From Akkermansiaceae bacterium (GTDB lineage Bacteria > Verrucomicrobiota > Verrucomicrobiia > Verrucomicrobiales > Akkermansiaceae): a stretch of DNA of 64,000 bases. The notes beneath the pieces are model-generated. The model was not told where the DNA came from, made no database searches, and was given only the letters and a program-made list of their open reading frames with translations. Positions 49,018-58,129 of this stretch are shown here, piece after piece. The position numbers and the translations under genes were made by a program. The stretch covers positions 1 to 64,000 of the forward strand of contig SUVL01000013.1 of assembly GCA_015062005.1 (NCBI GenBank), read 5' to 3'. How positions within the stretch are numbered: position 1 is the first letter of the stretch; every line of letters starts with the position of its first letter.

Positions 49018-50667
49018 TTAGTGGGCGCAGGCGGGGCAGGCCCAGTTGGCGCGGATGTCGGCAAAGAAGTCGTTGCCCTTGTCATCCACCAGGATGTAGG
49101 CCGGGAAGTCCTTCACCGTAATCTTCCAGATGGCTTCCATACCCAGCTCAGGGTATTCGATGCACTCGATGGAAGTGATGCAGTTCTTGGCCAGGTCGGC
49201 AGCCACACCGCCGATGGAGCCCAGGTAGAAACCACCGAACTTCTGGCAGGAATCGGTGACGCACTGGGCGCGGTTGCCCTTGGCAATCATGATCATGCTG
49301 CCGCCGTGGCTCTGGAAGAGCTCCACGTAGGAATCCATGCGGCCGGCGGTGGTGGGACCGAAGGAACCGGAGGGGTAACCCTCGGGGGTCTTGGCCGGGC
49401 CGGCGTAGTAGATGGGGTGGTCCTTGATGTACTGCGGCAGTTCCTTGCCGGCATCAATGAGTTCCTTGAGCTTGGCGTGGGCAATATCACGGCCCACGAT
49501 GATGGTGCCGGTGAGGGAAAGGCGGGTCTTGACCGGGTACTTGGTGAGCTCGGCCAGCACTTCCTTCATCGGGCGGTCCAGATCAATCGGCACACCCTCG
49601 CTCTTGGTCTCGCGGAACTCGGCGGGAATGTACTTGCCCGGGTCGTACTCCAGCTCCTCGATGAAGATACCCTCCGGGGTAATCTTAGCCTTGGCGTTGC
49701 GGTCGGCTGAGCAGGATACACCCAGCGCCACCGGGCAGGATGCTCCGTGGCGGGGCAGACGCACCACGCGCACATCCAGCGCAAAGGCCTTGCCGCCGAA
49801 CTGGGCACCCAGCCCCAGCTTCTCGGCTTCGAGCTTCAGCTCGTTCTCCAGCTCCACATCGCGGAAGGCGCGGCCGTGTTCATTGCCGGAGGTGGGCAGG
49901 GCATCATAGTACTTGGTGGAGGCCAGCTTCACCGTCTTGAGGCAGAGCTCGGCGCTGGTGCCACCCACCACAAAGGCCACGTGGTAGGGCGGGCAGGCAG
50001 CCGTGCCCAGCGTGCTCATCTTCTCCACCATGAACTTCTTGAGCGAAGCCGGGTTGAGCAGAGCCTTCGTTTCCTGGTAGAGGTATGTCTTGTTGGCAGA
50101 GCCACCGCCCTTGGCGATGAACAGAAAATCGTACTCCATGCCGTGGTCGGTGGCAAAGAGGTCAATCTGCGCGGGCAGGTTCGTGCGCGTGTTGATTTCC
50201 TTGTACATGTCCAGCGCCACATTCTGGGAGTAGCGCAGGTTGTTCTTCGTGTAGCAATCGTACGCGCCGCGGGAGATATACTCGGCATCGTTGTAGCCCG
50301 TCCACACCTGCTGGCCCTTCTTGCCCACGCAGATGGCGGTGCCGGTGTCCTGGCAGAGCGGCAGAACCCCCTGGGCGGCCACCTCGGCATTGCGCAGCAT
50401 GGTCAGCGCCACGCTCTTGTCATTCTCAGAGGCGGTGGGGTCCAGCAGGATGTCCTGCACCATCTTCAGGTGCTCCGGGCGCAGGTAGAATGCCACATCG
50501 TGCCAGGCGGTCTCCGCCAGCAGACGCAGACCCTCCGGCTCAACCTTGAGGATGGGCTTGCCTTCAAATTCGCTTACGCTCACATAATCCTTGGTGAGCA
50601 GACGGTACTTCGTCGTGTCTTCCCCCATGGGGAACATTTCCTGGTAGACAAAAGGAGGTGTTGCCAT
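49018..50667 (-). CDS. fumA: Class I fumarate hydratase ([4Fe-4S])
   Basis: A 549-residue single-chain class I fumarase interconverting fumarate and malate. The cluster Cys residues are in [20 protein letters not shown] and [29 protein letters not shown] and the beta-subunit-like second half ([47 protein letters not shown]) are complete. It suits an anaerobe or microaerobe, as the cluster is oxygen-sensitive. The ATG at 50679 overlaps the -10 (TATAATG), so the start is 50667. Confidence 0.96.
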   Translation of the reverse strand: MATPPFVYQEMFPMGEDTTKYRLLTKDYVSVSEFEGKPILKVEPEGLRLLAETAWHDVAFYLRPEHLKMVQDILLDPTASENDKSVALTMLRNAEVAAQGVLPLCQDTGTAICVGKKGQQVWTGYNDAEYISRGAYDCYTKNNLRYSQNVALDMYKEINTRTNLPAQIDLFATDHGMEYDFLFIAKGGGSANKTYLYQETKALLNPASLKKFMVEKMSTLGTAACPPYHVAFVVGGTSAELCLKTVKLASTKYYDALPTSGNEHGRAFRDVELENELKLEAEKLGLGAQFGGKAFALDVRVVRLPRHGASCPVALGVSCSADRNAKAKITPEGIFIEELEYDPGKYIPAEFRETKSEGVPIDLDRPMKEVLAELTKYPVKTRLSLTGTIIVGRDIAHAKLKELIDAGKELPQYIKDHPIYYAGPAKTPEGYPSGSFGPTTAGRMDSYVELFQSHGGSMIMIAKGNRAQCVTDSCQKFGGFYLGSIGGVAADLAKNCITSIECIEYPELGMEAIWKITVKDFPAYILVDDKGNDFFADIRANWACPACAH

Positions 50668-50677
50668 AACGTGGTGC

Positions 50678-50683
50678 ATTATA
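50678..50683 (-). promoter_or_regulatory. -10 element of fumA that decides its start
   Basis: A perfect TATAAT on the minus strand ends 10 nt before the ATG at 50667 and overlaps the upstream ATG at 50679. No convincing -35 is seen. Confidence 0.45.
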
Positions 50684-50741
50684 CTCCGGCTTACACCGCT
50701 TTTCCAGCCTAAAATGAATAATTGAGCCCAGCTGGGGCATA

Positions 50742-51398
50742 TTATGTCTGGTAACTGGTGGGGTCGGGAACTCCGGCGGCTGCGAAAGAGGCGCGGCGTT
50801 CACGGCAGGTGGAGCACTGGCCGCAGTGCTGCTCTCCGCCGCAGTAGCAGGAGTAGGTGTGGGCGAAGTCTACGCCGAGACTGGCTCCCATGGCGGTGAT
50901 TTCTGCCTTGCTGGCAGCAATGAAGGGGCGGAGTATCTGCAGCCTGGCGTAGGTGCCGTGAGTGATGGCCGCGGACATGGCAGCCATGAATTCCTCCCGG
51001 CAGTCGGGGTAGAGGGCGTGGTCGCCACCGTGGGCGGCGATGACGAGCCCCTCGGCGCCCTTGCTTTCTGCAATGCCGGCGGCGATGGACAGGAAGATGC
51101 CGTTGCGGAAGGGTACGACCGTCTGTTTCATGTTCTCCTCGGCATAGTCGGCGGTGGGGATGGCTGCTGCACCACTGAGCAAGGCACTTTCGAGGTGGGC
51201 GGAGACGGAGCGCAGGTCAATCTCGCAGTAGGGCACGCCGCAGTGCTCCGCCTGCCAGCGGGCGCAGGCGAGTTCACGCGCGGCGTGGTTGCTGCCGTAG
51301 TCGAAGGAAAGGGCGCAGACCACCTCGTGGTGGCGCAGCGCCCAGTGCAAAGCGGTGGTGGAATCCAGCCCGCCGGAGAGGAGGACGGCTACTTTCAT
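50742..51398 (-). CDS. queC: 7-cyano-7-deazaguanine synthase
   Basis: A 218-residue enzyme making preQ0 from 7-carboxy-7-deazaguanine. The ATP-pyrophosphatase loop [56 protein letters not shown] and the zinc cluster [23 protein letters not shown] are all present. It is the last gene after cysS and queF and overlaps queF by four bases (ATGA). queD and queE are not adjacent. Confidence 0.96.
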   Translation of the reverse strand: MKVAVLLSGGLDSTTALHWALRHHEVVCALSFDYGSNHAARELACARWQAEHCGVPYCEIDLRSVSAHLESALLSGAAAIPTADYAEENMKQTVVPFRNGIFLSIAAGIAESKGAEGLVIAAHGGDHALYPDCREEFMAAMSAAITHGTYARLQILRPFIAASKAEITAMGASLGVDFAHTYSCYCGGEQHCGQCSTCRERRASFAAAGVPDPTSYQT

Positions 51399-51808
51399 GC
51401 AGGGCGGTTCTCCGGGTTGTGTTCGGCCTCGCAGGTGAGCTGAATGCCGCCGCGGGCACCGAAGCGGCCGGTCACCTTCATCCAGGCAGGGGCGACGGCA
51501 GCCACGAGGTCATCCAGAATGCGGTTCACCACCTGCTCATTGAAAGCGGCGTAGTTGCGGAAGGAAACGAGGTAGTATTTGAGGCTCTTTGTTTCCACCA
51601 CTTTTTCTGCCGGGCAGTAGGTGATGGTGAGGTGGCAGCTGTCCGGCTGGCCGGTTACGGGGCAGAGGGAGGAGAACTCATGCGTGTCGAGCGTGACCAC
51701 GTAGCGGCGCTGCGGGCTGCGGTTCGGGAATGCCTCCAGCTTCGCTTCTTCCGGGCTGTGGAAGAAGTCCGTGTGCTTACCGAGCAGGGAAAGGTCTTTG
51801 TTGTCCAT
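51395..51808 (-). CDS. queF: NADPH-dependent 7-cyano-7-deazaguanine reductase
   Basis: A 137-residue type I (single-domain) QueF that reduces preQ0 to preQ1 for queuosine. The thioimide-forming Cys is in FSSLCPVTGQPDSCHLTITY, with the Asp nearby; ETKSLKYYLVSFRNYAAFNEQVVNRILDDL is the substrate region. It is coupled to queC and sits 13 bp after cysS. Consecutive queF-queC order makes the two last-known precursor steps one unit. Confidence 0.96.
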   Translation of the reverse strand: MDNKDLSLLGKHTDFFHSPEEAKLEAFPNRSPQRRYVVTLDTHEFSSLCPVTGQPDSCHLTITYCPAEKVVETKSLKYYLVSFRNYAAFNEQVVNRILDDLVAAVAPAWMKVTGRFGARGGIQLTCEAEHNPENRPA

Positions 51809-51820
51809 GGTGAGATGAAA

Positions 51821-53236
51821 TTAAGCTTTGGTGAGTTTGTAGCCGTCCTTGCCATCCTTCATGGCCCAGCCCAGCTCGGCGAGCTTGCCGCGCAGCGCAT
51901 CGGCAGTGGCCCAGTCCCTGGCCAGGCGGGCCGCCCAGCGTTCATCGGCAATGGCTTTGATATCCTCCGGGACTTCGATATCGGCATCCGGGTCGGGAAG
52001 TTGCAGGCCGAGGGCCTCCATGATGAAGCGGAAGGCCTTCCATACCTTTTCGGCCTCGGCGGGAGCCATCTCAGCGGGTTTGATTCCTTTGATGGCGCTG
52101 AATACATGCCCCAGGGCCTCCGGGCTGTTCAGGTCATCTTCCAGACTGTCCCATGCAGGCTGGAAGGCGCCAAGGGCAGGGGCCTTCTTCACAAGGTCGC
52201 GGTAGGTGGGTTCCTTGGCACCGCTTGCCTTGGCGAGTTCCTTATCGAAGCGACCCAGTTTGTTGAGGGCGCTGGTGGCATCCTTCATGCCGGTGAGGGT
52301 GAAGTTCAGCGGGCGGCGGTAGTAGGCACCGGCCAGCACGTAGCGCAGGGCGGCGGGGGTGTAGCCCATTTCCTGCAGCTGATCCAGGGTGTACATGTTG
52401 CCCAGGCTCTTGCTCATCTTGGCGCCATCTACCAGGAGGTGGGTTACATGGAACCAGTGGCGGGCGAACTCACCCCCGCAGGCACAGCGGCTCTGGGCTA
52501 TCTCATTCTCGTGGTGCGGGAACACCAGGTCCACACCGCCGGAGTGCAGGTCAAAGGTATCGCCCAGGTACTTGTGGCTCATGGCTGAGCACTCCAGGTG
52601 CCAGCCGGGGCGGCCTTCGCCCCAGGGGGATTCCCAGAAGTTCGGACCATCCTCCGGGCGGCGGGCTTTCCATAACACGAAGTCAGCCACGCTGTCCTTT
52701 TCATATTCATCCGTATCGGCGCGGGTATTGGCGGTTTTTCCGAGGTCGAGCTCCTGGCGGTCCAGGTGGGCCAGGCGGCCGTAGTCGGCATAGGAAGAAA
52801 TGCGGAAGTAGATGGAACCATCCTCACTCTGGTAGGCGTGCCCCTTGTCCATGAGCATCCGGACGATGTCGAGCTGTTCCTTGATGTGGCCTACAGCGCT
52901 GGGCTCCACATGCGGGGAAAGGCAGTTGAGCGCCTTGCAGTCATCGTGGAACTTGGTTGTCCACTTGGCAGTGTATTCTCCCAGCGGCATGCCCTGAGCC
53001 TGGGAGTTGCGGATGGTCTTGTCATCCACATCGGTGAGGTTGCGTACGTGCTTGGTGCGCAGCCCGCCGAGCTCCACCACGCGGCGGAACACGTCCTGCA
53101 CCACGAAGGTGCGGAAGTTGCCGATGTGGGCTGCGGCATACACGGTGGGGCCGCAACAGTAGAAGCGCAGCTGCTTGCCGTCTTCTGCCTGCACGGGCTT
53201 CATCGCCCCCGACTGTGTATCGTGTAGATGTAACAT
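51821..53236 (-). CDS. cysS: Cysteinyl-tRNA synthetase
   Basis: A 471-residue class I synthetase. FYCCGPTVYAAAHIGNFRTFVVQDVFRR holds a zinc Cys and the HIGH motif (here HIGN). WHLECSAMSHKYLG, DLVFPHHENEIAQS and the KMSKS motif in AKMSKSLGNMYTL complete the site. The C-terminal anticodon-binding region is of normal size. First gene of cysS-queF-queC. A strong promoter (53246-53274) confirms the start. Confidence 0.97.
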   Translation of the reverse strand: MLHLHDTQSGAMKPVQAEDGKQLRFYCCGPTVYAAAHIGNFRTFVVQDVFRRVVELGGLRTKHVRNLTDVDDKTIRNSQAQGMPLGEYTAKWTTKFHDDCKALNCLSPHVEPSAVGHIKEQLDIVRMLMDKGHAYQSEDGSIYFRISSYADYGRLAHLDRQELDLGKTANTRADTDEYEKDSVADFVLWKARRPEDGPNFWESPWGEGRPGWHLECSAMSHKYLGDTFDLHSGGVDLVFPHHENEIAQSRCACGGEFARHWFHVTHLLVDGAKMSKSLGNMYTLDQLQEMGYTPAALRYVLAGAYYRRPLNFTLTGMKDATSALNKLGRFDKELAKASGAKEPTYRDLVKKAPALGAFQPAWDSLEDDLNSPEALGHVFSAIKGIKPAEMAPAEAEKVWKAFRFIMEALGLQLPDPDADIEVPEDIKAIADERWAARLARDWATADALRGKLAELGWAMKDGKDGYKLTKA

Positions 53237-53245
53237 AACGCGGGG

Positions 53246-53274
53246 AGTATGCCCGCAGTACCGTTATTTGTCAA
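53246..53274 (-). promoter_or_regulatory. Promoter of cysS-queF-queC
   Basis: Minus strand consensus TTGACA, 17-nt spacer, CATACT; the -10 ends 9 nt before the ATG. The -35 overlaps the last codons of the upstream gene. Confidence 0.65.
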
Positions 53275-54653
53275 GTCTGCGGGGTGTCAGCCGTCTGGGT
53301 TTCAGGGGCGGGTGGGTCGTAGGCCTGCACCTTGTAGCAGCGGCGCAGCAGCATGCGGCGTTGCTCGCGGACATCGGAGGGTTTGAACCACACCTCGAAA
53401 GCCACGCCGAAATACTGGTGCTGCTGGCCTCTCTTGATGGCGAAAAGCGGGGTGTTGGCCGGGAAGATGTTGGAAATGTCACCTTCTGTGCGGCTGCGTA
53501 TCCAATTGGGCATGGACCCGGGAATATCGTGGCGGAACAGTTCATCCTTCTTCCCGGAGAACCGGGCAGGGCAGTTAAGCAGCCGCAGCGTATCTCCCGT
53601 GGCCAGGTCTTTGATGTAGACCAGGATGACGCCGGGTTCACCGGGGTTGGCGTAGATTTCGGCCTGGTAAGCCCCCTCTTGTGCCAGCGGTTCGCTGAGC
53701 CGGAATTCCGGGGTGCTGCCGGGATAGGATTCGCGGCCATTGAGCATGCGTTGCACGGTTTCCGGCGTGGGAGACTTGAGCAGCGGCTGCATGCGCGTGT
53801 CAGTGGCTGAGATGGCAGCATTAATCGCGCGAATGGCAGTTTCTCTGTGTACGCTGCCGCGCCATGCCAGCAGCAGGAAATGATTTCTACCCAGATCCAA
53901 GGCTATATCAGGAATCTGTTGATTTACATTTTCTGGCTCTGGGAAGGGTTCTCCGGGTTGCATTACCACATATCCCTGAGGAAGCGGGTCTCCTTCCACC
54001 AGCCGCCGGAAACACACGTGTACCAGCCCCGGTGCCCCGGAGGTGGTGGGTGGCACCATGACCAGGTGCCCGGGTTTGGAATAGAAGGTGTCATCACCAT
54101 CCTGCCCGGACCAGCGGGGAGAACCGCCGATATAGCTCTTGAACAACTCCTCGTGCGCTCTTTCCAGCTCAATCAGGTTCGGCGTTTCTGCAAGCCTGCC
54201 GGTCGGCTGGTTTGCCGTATCAACTGGTATGACGAGTGAAGCCGGTCCGTTCAGCTGTTCGCGAGGGGAATGAAGGGTATCCGAATCTTGAATGGGTTTG
54301 TTTTCCTCAGGGGTGAGAGGCGGCGACACATCCGCCGCAATGGCGAGGAGTATGTACAGCGCAAGACCGATTCCCCAGGCAAGCATCCACTTGAACACCT
54401 GGCCGAACGCCCGGGTGTTGCTCAAGCGCAGCATGTGTGTGGCGGCTGATATCAGCATCATGAGCGCGGAGAGGCTGGTAGCTGCGAGAAGCCCTGTTCC
54501 GGCATACTGCTGTCCTGCCTTTATATTGCCGGCAGGGAGAATTTCTGGAAAAATGATGGGTATGCAGCACCCCAGTGCAATCAGAACACAAATAACGTGC
54601 AGCCTGGTGGGATAGAGCAGCACGCGCCACAGGGACACCAGCCCTCGCTTCAT
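53271..54653 (-). CDS. Membrane protein of unknown function, last gene of an envelope operon
   Basis: A 460-residue protein that I do not recognise. The first ~115 residues hold three hydrophobic helices (LHVICVLIALGCCIPIIFPEIL, YAGTGLLAATSLSALMMLISAA, WMLAWGIGLALYILLAIAADV). The rest is a long soluble region on the outer face with charged and Pro-rich segments; repeated phrases such as SPRWSGQDGDDTFYSKPGHLVM and GVILVYIKDLATGDTLRLLNCPARFSGKKDELFRHD are beta-like. No catalytic motif is evident. It overlaps the upstream secreted protein gene by four bases (ATGA). Confidence 0.6.
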   Translation of the reverse strand: MKRGLVSLWRVLLYPTRLHVICVLIALGCCIPIIFPEILPAGNIKAGQQYAGTGLLAATSLSALMMLISAATHMLRLSNTRAFGQVFKWMLAWGIGLALYILLAIAADVSPPLTPEENKPIQDSDTLHSPREQLNGPASLVIPVDTANQPTGRLAETPNLIELERAHEELFKSYIGGSPRWSGQDGDDTFYSKPGHLVMVPPTTSGAPGLVHVCFRRLVEGDPLPQGYVVMQPGEPFPEPENVNQQIPDIALDLGRNHFLLLAWRGSVHRETAIRAINAAISATDTRMQPLLKSPTPETVQRMLNGRESYPGSTPEFRLSEPLAQEGAYQAEIYANPGEPGVILVYIKDLATGDTLRLLNCPARFSGKKDELFRHDIPGSMPNWIRSRTEGDISNIFPANTPLFAIKRGQQHQYFGVAFEVWFKPSDVREQRRMLLRRCYKVQAYDPPAPETQTADTPQT

Positions 54654-55927
54654 GGCTGCGCCTCCCCGGGTTTCAGTAGTTCCTCATGTTCCATGAGATA
54701 GCGAAGCAGAGCCACATGCGGGGCTTCTTCCTGCAATTCTTCGTAGCGCGTGCGGAATGCCGGGCGTAACTCTGGCCGTAAGACGATGCGCCCGTTCTCT
54801 ACTATCCCTTCCATCATGTCGGCATGGCGGGGCATGTTATGCTTGCGGAAAAGCGAGGCTGCTGCTGTGAGATGGGCTCCATTCAGGGAGTCCATGTGCC
54901 CGTAGCGGATGGCTGCGTCTGCCCGCAGAGCATCGCGTATCTCCTGCAGCTCAGGGGACTGCAGCTTGGCAAAGTCTGCCTCCCATGGGCGGGGCAATCC
55001 TTTAAGCTTCATTTGCAGGGCAAGCGCCGTATGGACGATTTCCGGGTCGAACGCCGCTGCATACTGCTGCAATTCCGGCATGGCTCCCATCCCTTCGTGC
55101 TGGGTGAGCATTTCCAGAATCTTTGACATGGGGGCTGAGGCGGCACATTCAATCAGGTCATCCTTGCTTACAGGGAGCAGGGTGCCCAGCTTGTGGAGAG
55201 CCTTGCGTAGTAAGTCCGGGTTCACTTTCCAGTCCATGCTGTGCAGGGTGTCCAGCAGGTGGGCGGGTATTTCTTCCAGGAAGTGTTCGCCATGTTCCCA
55301 GAGAGTCAGGGAATTAATGAACCCTTCGGCGCCCTGCGGGCTGGACAGGTGCATGAAGGTGAGGCAATCTCCGAACGCGCCTTCCGGTATGCGTGAGAGC
55401 GAGGTGGCACCCAGGTAATTCTGCATGAGCCGTTGAGCTCGCTCCATGGCGGGGGTGCAGTAGCGCCGCATCAGGTACTGGTGGCTCCCTGCTGACTTTG
55501 ACAGCAGTGCCTGGTTGTTCCTCAGCCGCATGTAGCGCAGCAGGGCGCCTTCCTCATGGGGAATACGCAGAGCCAGTTCGCGGGGGATAAGCCCTGCGGC
55601 ATGGAGCTGTTGGTAGAAGTCCGGCACGCCGGACAGGTAGAACACCGCATTGCAGCCTGCCTTGTTCTCATGCAGCGGGTCATACCCCAGCTTCAGTAAT
55701 TGCAACAGGAAGGGATCCAATAGTTGCGCCCTCGCGGCAGAAGGCATGCTGCCCGCTGCCCTGGCAGCAGTAATGAGCAGCGTATCTCCCTGCGAATCTC
55801 CTTCCGGAAGCGGGAGAACATCCAGCAGGGAGGGTAGCACCTCCACCGGGGTGGGGGATACAGGCTCCTGCGCCGCAGTGAGTCCTGCGGTGCAGAGCGC
55901 GACCAGTGCTGTTCGGCATATCCACAT
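54650..55927 (-). CDS. Exported helical-repeat protein of unknown function
   Basis: A 425-residue protein with a signal peptide (MWICRTALVALCTAGLTAA). The sequence is mainly helical with ankyrin-like phrases (GDTLLITAARAAGSMPSAAR, FLLQLLKLGYDPLHENKAGCNAVFYL), but regular 33-residue repeats fade after the first ~120 residues. It resembles the style of the upstream ankyrin lipoprotein and may be a diverged relative. Middle gene of a three-gene unit, coupled to the membrane protein downstream (ATGA). Confidence 0.65.
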   Translation of the reverse strand: MWICRTALVALCTAGLTAAQEPVSPTPVEVLPSLLDVLPLPEGDSQGDTLLITAARAAGSMPSAARAQLLDPFLLQLLKLGYDPLHENKAGCNAVFYLSGVPDFYQQLHAAGLIPRELALRIPHEEGALLRYMRLRNNQALLSKSAGSHQYLMRRYCTPAMERAQRLMQNYLGATSLSRIPEGAFGDCLTFMHLSSPQGAEGFINSLTLWEHGEHFLEEIPAHLLDTLHSMDWKVNPDLLRKALHKLGTLLPVSKDDLIECAASAPMSKILEMLTQHEGMGAMPELQQYAAAFDPEIVHTALALQMKLKGLPRPWEADFAKLQSPELQEIRDALRADAAIRYGHMDSLNGAHLTAAASLFRKHNMPRHADMMEGIVENGRIVLRPELRPAFRTRYEELQEEAPHVALLRYLMEHEELLKPGEAQP

Positions 55928-55974
55928 TACTTTCTTAGAATTTAAAGGAAATCAGCCCGGCTGTCAATCTGTAA

Positions 55975-57801
55975 TTAGGGTGCAGGGGTAAGAAATGCTG
56001 CTGAATGCGTGAGGATAAAGCGGGCGGTTGCTATTTCGAGTTCAAATTTCCAGGAAGCGCTGTCAGCAGTGAGTTTGTCGAGCTCATCCGGGTCATCCAT
56101 GGCAGCCGCGATGGCCCGGTATCTGGCCGCAGCCTGCGTGGCTCCTATTTCCTCCATGGCCTTGAGCATTTCCTCCTGTTCAGCAGGGAGCATGTCTCCA
56201 TACCACAGGCGGGAGAGTGAGGTCAGGAGTTCCGCCTTTTTCAGGATTGGGGAATCTGCTGTTTTCTGGTTGTTCTCCAGCCAGATTTGCACATCTCCAT
56301 CGCGCGGCGTCGGTAATCCGGCCTTACGGAGTCTTGCCGCCAGGGCTCCTGCGGCCAGTGGCTTGGAGTCATGATGGCAATATTGCTCGATTTCGGATTC
56401 CGAATCCGGGCAGCGGGAAAGCAGTTCCACCATATAGGCGGCATTATCTGCCTTATTTGCCTGGTTCAGGTGCTCAGCAGCGGCGCAGATAATCTGCTTG
56501 GGCAGCACCAGGCTTTCGCACTTGGTGAGAGCAGGGAGCAGACAGTCGCCGTGCCCTTTGTCCCATGCGTCTGCACCGCTCCAGATGGGCATGGCTGCAA
56601 CGTGTTGCGATGCCCTGGCGGGGTCGATGCTGTGCAGCAGTTCCACGGCCATGGGGAGGATATCGTGGTAACTGGGGTGCTGGAGCATTTCCTGCGTGGG
56701 ATTGAGCACAGTTGCAATGGCCTCAAATGCTTCAACCGGGGGGATTTTCTCCAGAACGGCTGCTTTCCCTATTTGTTCCAGCAGGGAGACGCCGCTGGTG
56801 AACTGGATGTCTGCCGGTGCGAGATTCACACCACGCTGGTTGAGCTCGTTGAGAATACCGGCATCTTTGGTGAGGATGTCCACCGCGCGGAATGCTGGTG
56901 AGCCGTCCTGGCGCATTTCGGCAAGTTCCGGGTCGGCCCCCTTCTTGATGAGCAAGGCACATACATCAAGAATGGCGTTCCGACGCTCCGTCTCTTCCTC
57001 CTCTGCCGGAGAGAGCAAATGGCCAGCTGCTTCCAGCAGCGGGGTTGTGCCGCTGAGCTGGTGTGCGTTTACATCTGCCCCGGCATCCAGCAGCAACTGG
57101 ACGGTGTCTTTATGCAGATTGGCCGCAGCCATGAGGAGCATGGTATCCAGTGCTCCCGGAACCTTTCCGGCGCCTTTGTCCAGCAGGCGTTGCAGTGCTG
57201 TGTTCCACCCCATCATGGCGGGTGCCTGGCAGGTCGTTTCGTCCGGCTGGCATCCCTTATCCATCAGGTGCAGAAAGATTTTTTCACTGTAGCAGCACAA
57301 ACCTGCATAATTTAACAGCGGCATATCATCGCCCACGTGCCTGTTCAAATCAGCCCCTCCTGCAATCAGGTTGTCGATGAGCTGAATCATCTGCTCATCA
57401 GTGATACTTGCCTCTTCCACGCCACGTATGGATACTGCCAGCGCCAGCGGGGATTCTCCCGAAACTGTAGTGGCATTCGGGTCGGCGCCGTCCAGCAGCA
57501 GACAGCGGGCCAGTTCTGCCTTCTTGAACAAACAAGCCAGGTGCAGCATGGTGATTCCCGATGCCGGCATTGCGCGCCGTGCATCCGGATTGGCGGAAAA
57601 CTCCGCCATCAGGGTGAACACTTCCTGAGCATCCGGCAGCTCCAGCACTTCATCAATTCCTACTTCTGGTATGAATGAGGTGATAAGCGCCAGTTCCTCT
57701 GCCGCTTCAGGGGTTGCGTGGCCCCTCTCCGGAGGGCGGCAGCTGTGCAGCGCAGTGATGCAGCCCAGAGCCAGCAGCATGATAAGGTGTGAAGCTCTCA
57801 T
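55975..57801 (-). CDS. Ankyrin-repeat lipoprotein
   Basis: A 608-residue lipoprotein: the signal MRASHLIMLLALGCITALHSC has the lipobox Leu-His-Ser-Cys. Ankyrin-type repeats run through the first ~330 residues (GITMLHLACLFKKAELARCLLLDGADPNATT, TMLLMAAANLHKDTVQLLLDAGADVNA, GTTPLLEAAGHLL), then a helical C-terminal half without clear repeats. First gene of the unit with the two unknown envelope genes downstream. A scaffold on the envelope is the reasonable reading. Promoter at 57808-57835. Confidence 0.82.
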   Translation of the reverse strand: MRASHLIMLLALGCITALHSCRPPERGHATPEAAEELALITSFIPEVGIDEVLELPDAQEVFTLMAEFSANPDARRAMPASGITMLHLACLFKKAELARCLLLDGADPNATTVSGESPLALAVSIRGVEEASITDEQMIQLIDNLIAGGADLNRHVGDDMPLLNYAGLCCYSEKIFLHLMDKGCQPDETTCQAPAMMGWNTALQRLLDKGAGKVPGALDTMLLMAAANLHKDTVQLLLDAGADVNAHQLSGTTPLLEAAGHLLSPAEEEETERRNAILDVCALLIKKGADPELAEMRQDGSPAFRAVDILTKDAGILNELNQRGVNLAPADIQFTSGVSLLEQIGKAAVLEKIPPVEAFEAIATVLNPTQEMLQHPSYHDILPMAVELLHSIDPARASQHVAAMPIWSGADAWDKGHGDCLLPALTKCESLVLPKQIICAAAEHLNQANKADNAAYMVELLSRCPDSESEIEQYCHHDSKPLAAGALAARLRKAGLPTPRDGDVQIWLENNQKTADSPILKKAELLTSLSRLWYGDMLPAEQEEMLKAMEEIGATQAAARYRAIAAAMDDPDELDKLTADSASWKFELEIATARFILTHSAAFLTPAP

Positions 57802-57807
57802 ACCGTC

Positions 57808-57835
57808 ATTTTACCACAACACCCGGCTCAGACAA
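57808..57835 (-). promoter_or_regulatory. Promoter of the ankyrin-lipoprotein operon (predicted leaderless mRNA)
   Basis: Minus strand TTGTCT, 16-nt spacer, TAAAAT; the -10 ends 6 nt before the ATG at 57801. Confidence 0.65.
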
Positions 57836-57852
57836 GCCGTAAGTTTGTCCCC

Positions 57853-58062
57853 ACATGTGTCCCAAAGATTATGAGAAAATAGTCCTAAACGATACAAGAG
57901 CATAGTGTTCTGTGAGAAAATTCGTAGTAGGGTATCTCCCGCCTCACCATCGGCAGTAAGCATGCATTTGTGGCTCTATCGGCGTAAGCCGCTAACTTTC
58001 AATTTGTCAATCGTAAATTGTCAATTGTAAATCCACGTGTCCCAAATCTTTGGGACACGTGT
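57853..58062. repeat. 210-bp intergenic element with 18-bp terminal inverted repeats
   Basis: The left end ACATGTGTCCCAAAGATT (57853-57870) and the right end (58045-58062, inverted, one change) bound the element, which fills the gap 57802-58129. The right end is part of a 28-bp palindrome (58034-58061). The whole element is a homologue of 6084-6329 in the opposite orientation, without the 37-bp folding module, and its right half repeats the 12054-12120 block with few changes. No ORF and no clear target-site duplication. Confidence 0.85.
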
Positions 58063-58093
58063 GGTTTGTCCCGCGCATCCTGTTATTTCACGC

Positions 58094-58123
58094 TTGACGC
58101 AGTATGGGGCAGGATGATAGAAT
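58094..58123 (+). promoter_or_regulatory. Promoter of recJ (predicted leaderless mRNA)
   Basis: TTGACG, 18-nt spacer, TAGAAT; the -10 ends 6 nt before the recJ ATG, so initiation is expected on the ATG itself. Confidence 0.55.
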
Positions 58124-58129
58124 CGCCCC

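Noticed and set aside
57853..58062. tRNA or small structured RNA gene
   Set aside because: No cloverleaf or T-loop signature was found; the repeats and inverted ends explain the structure better.
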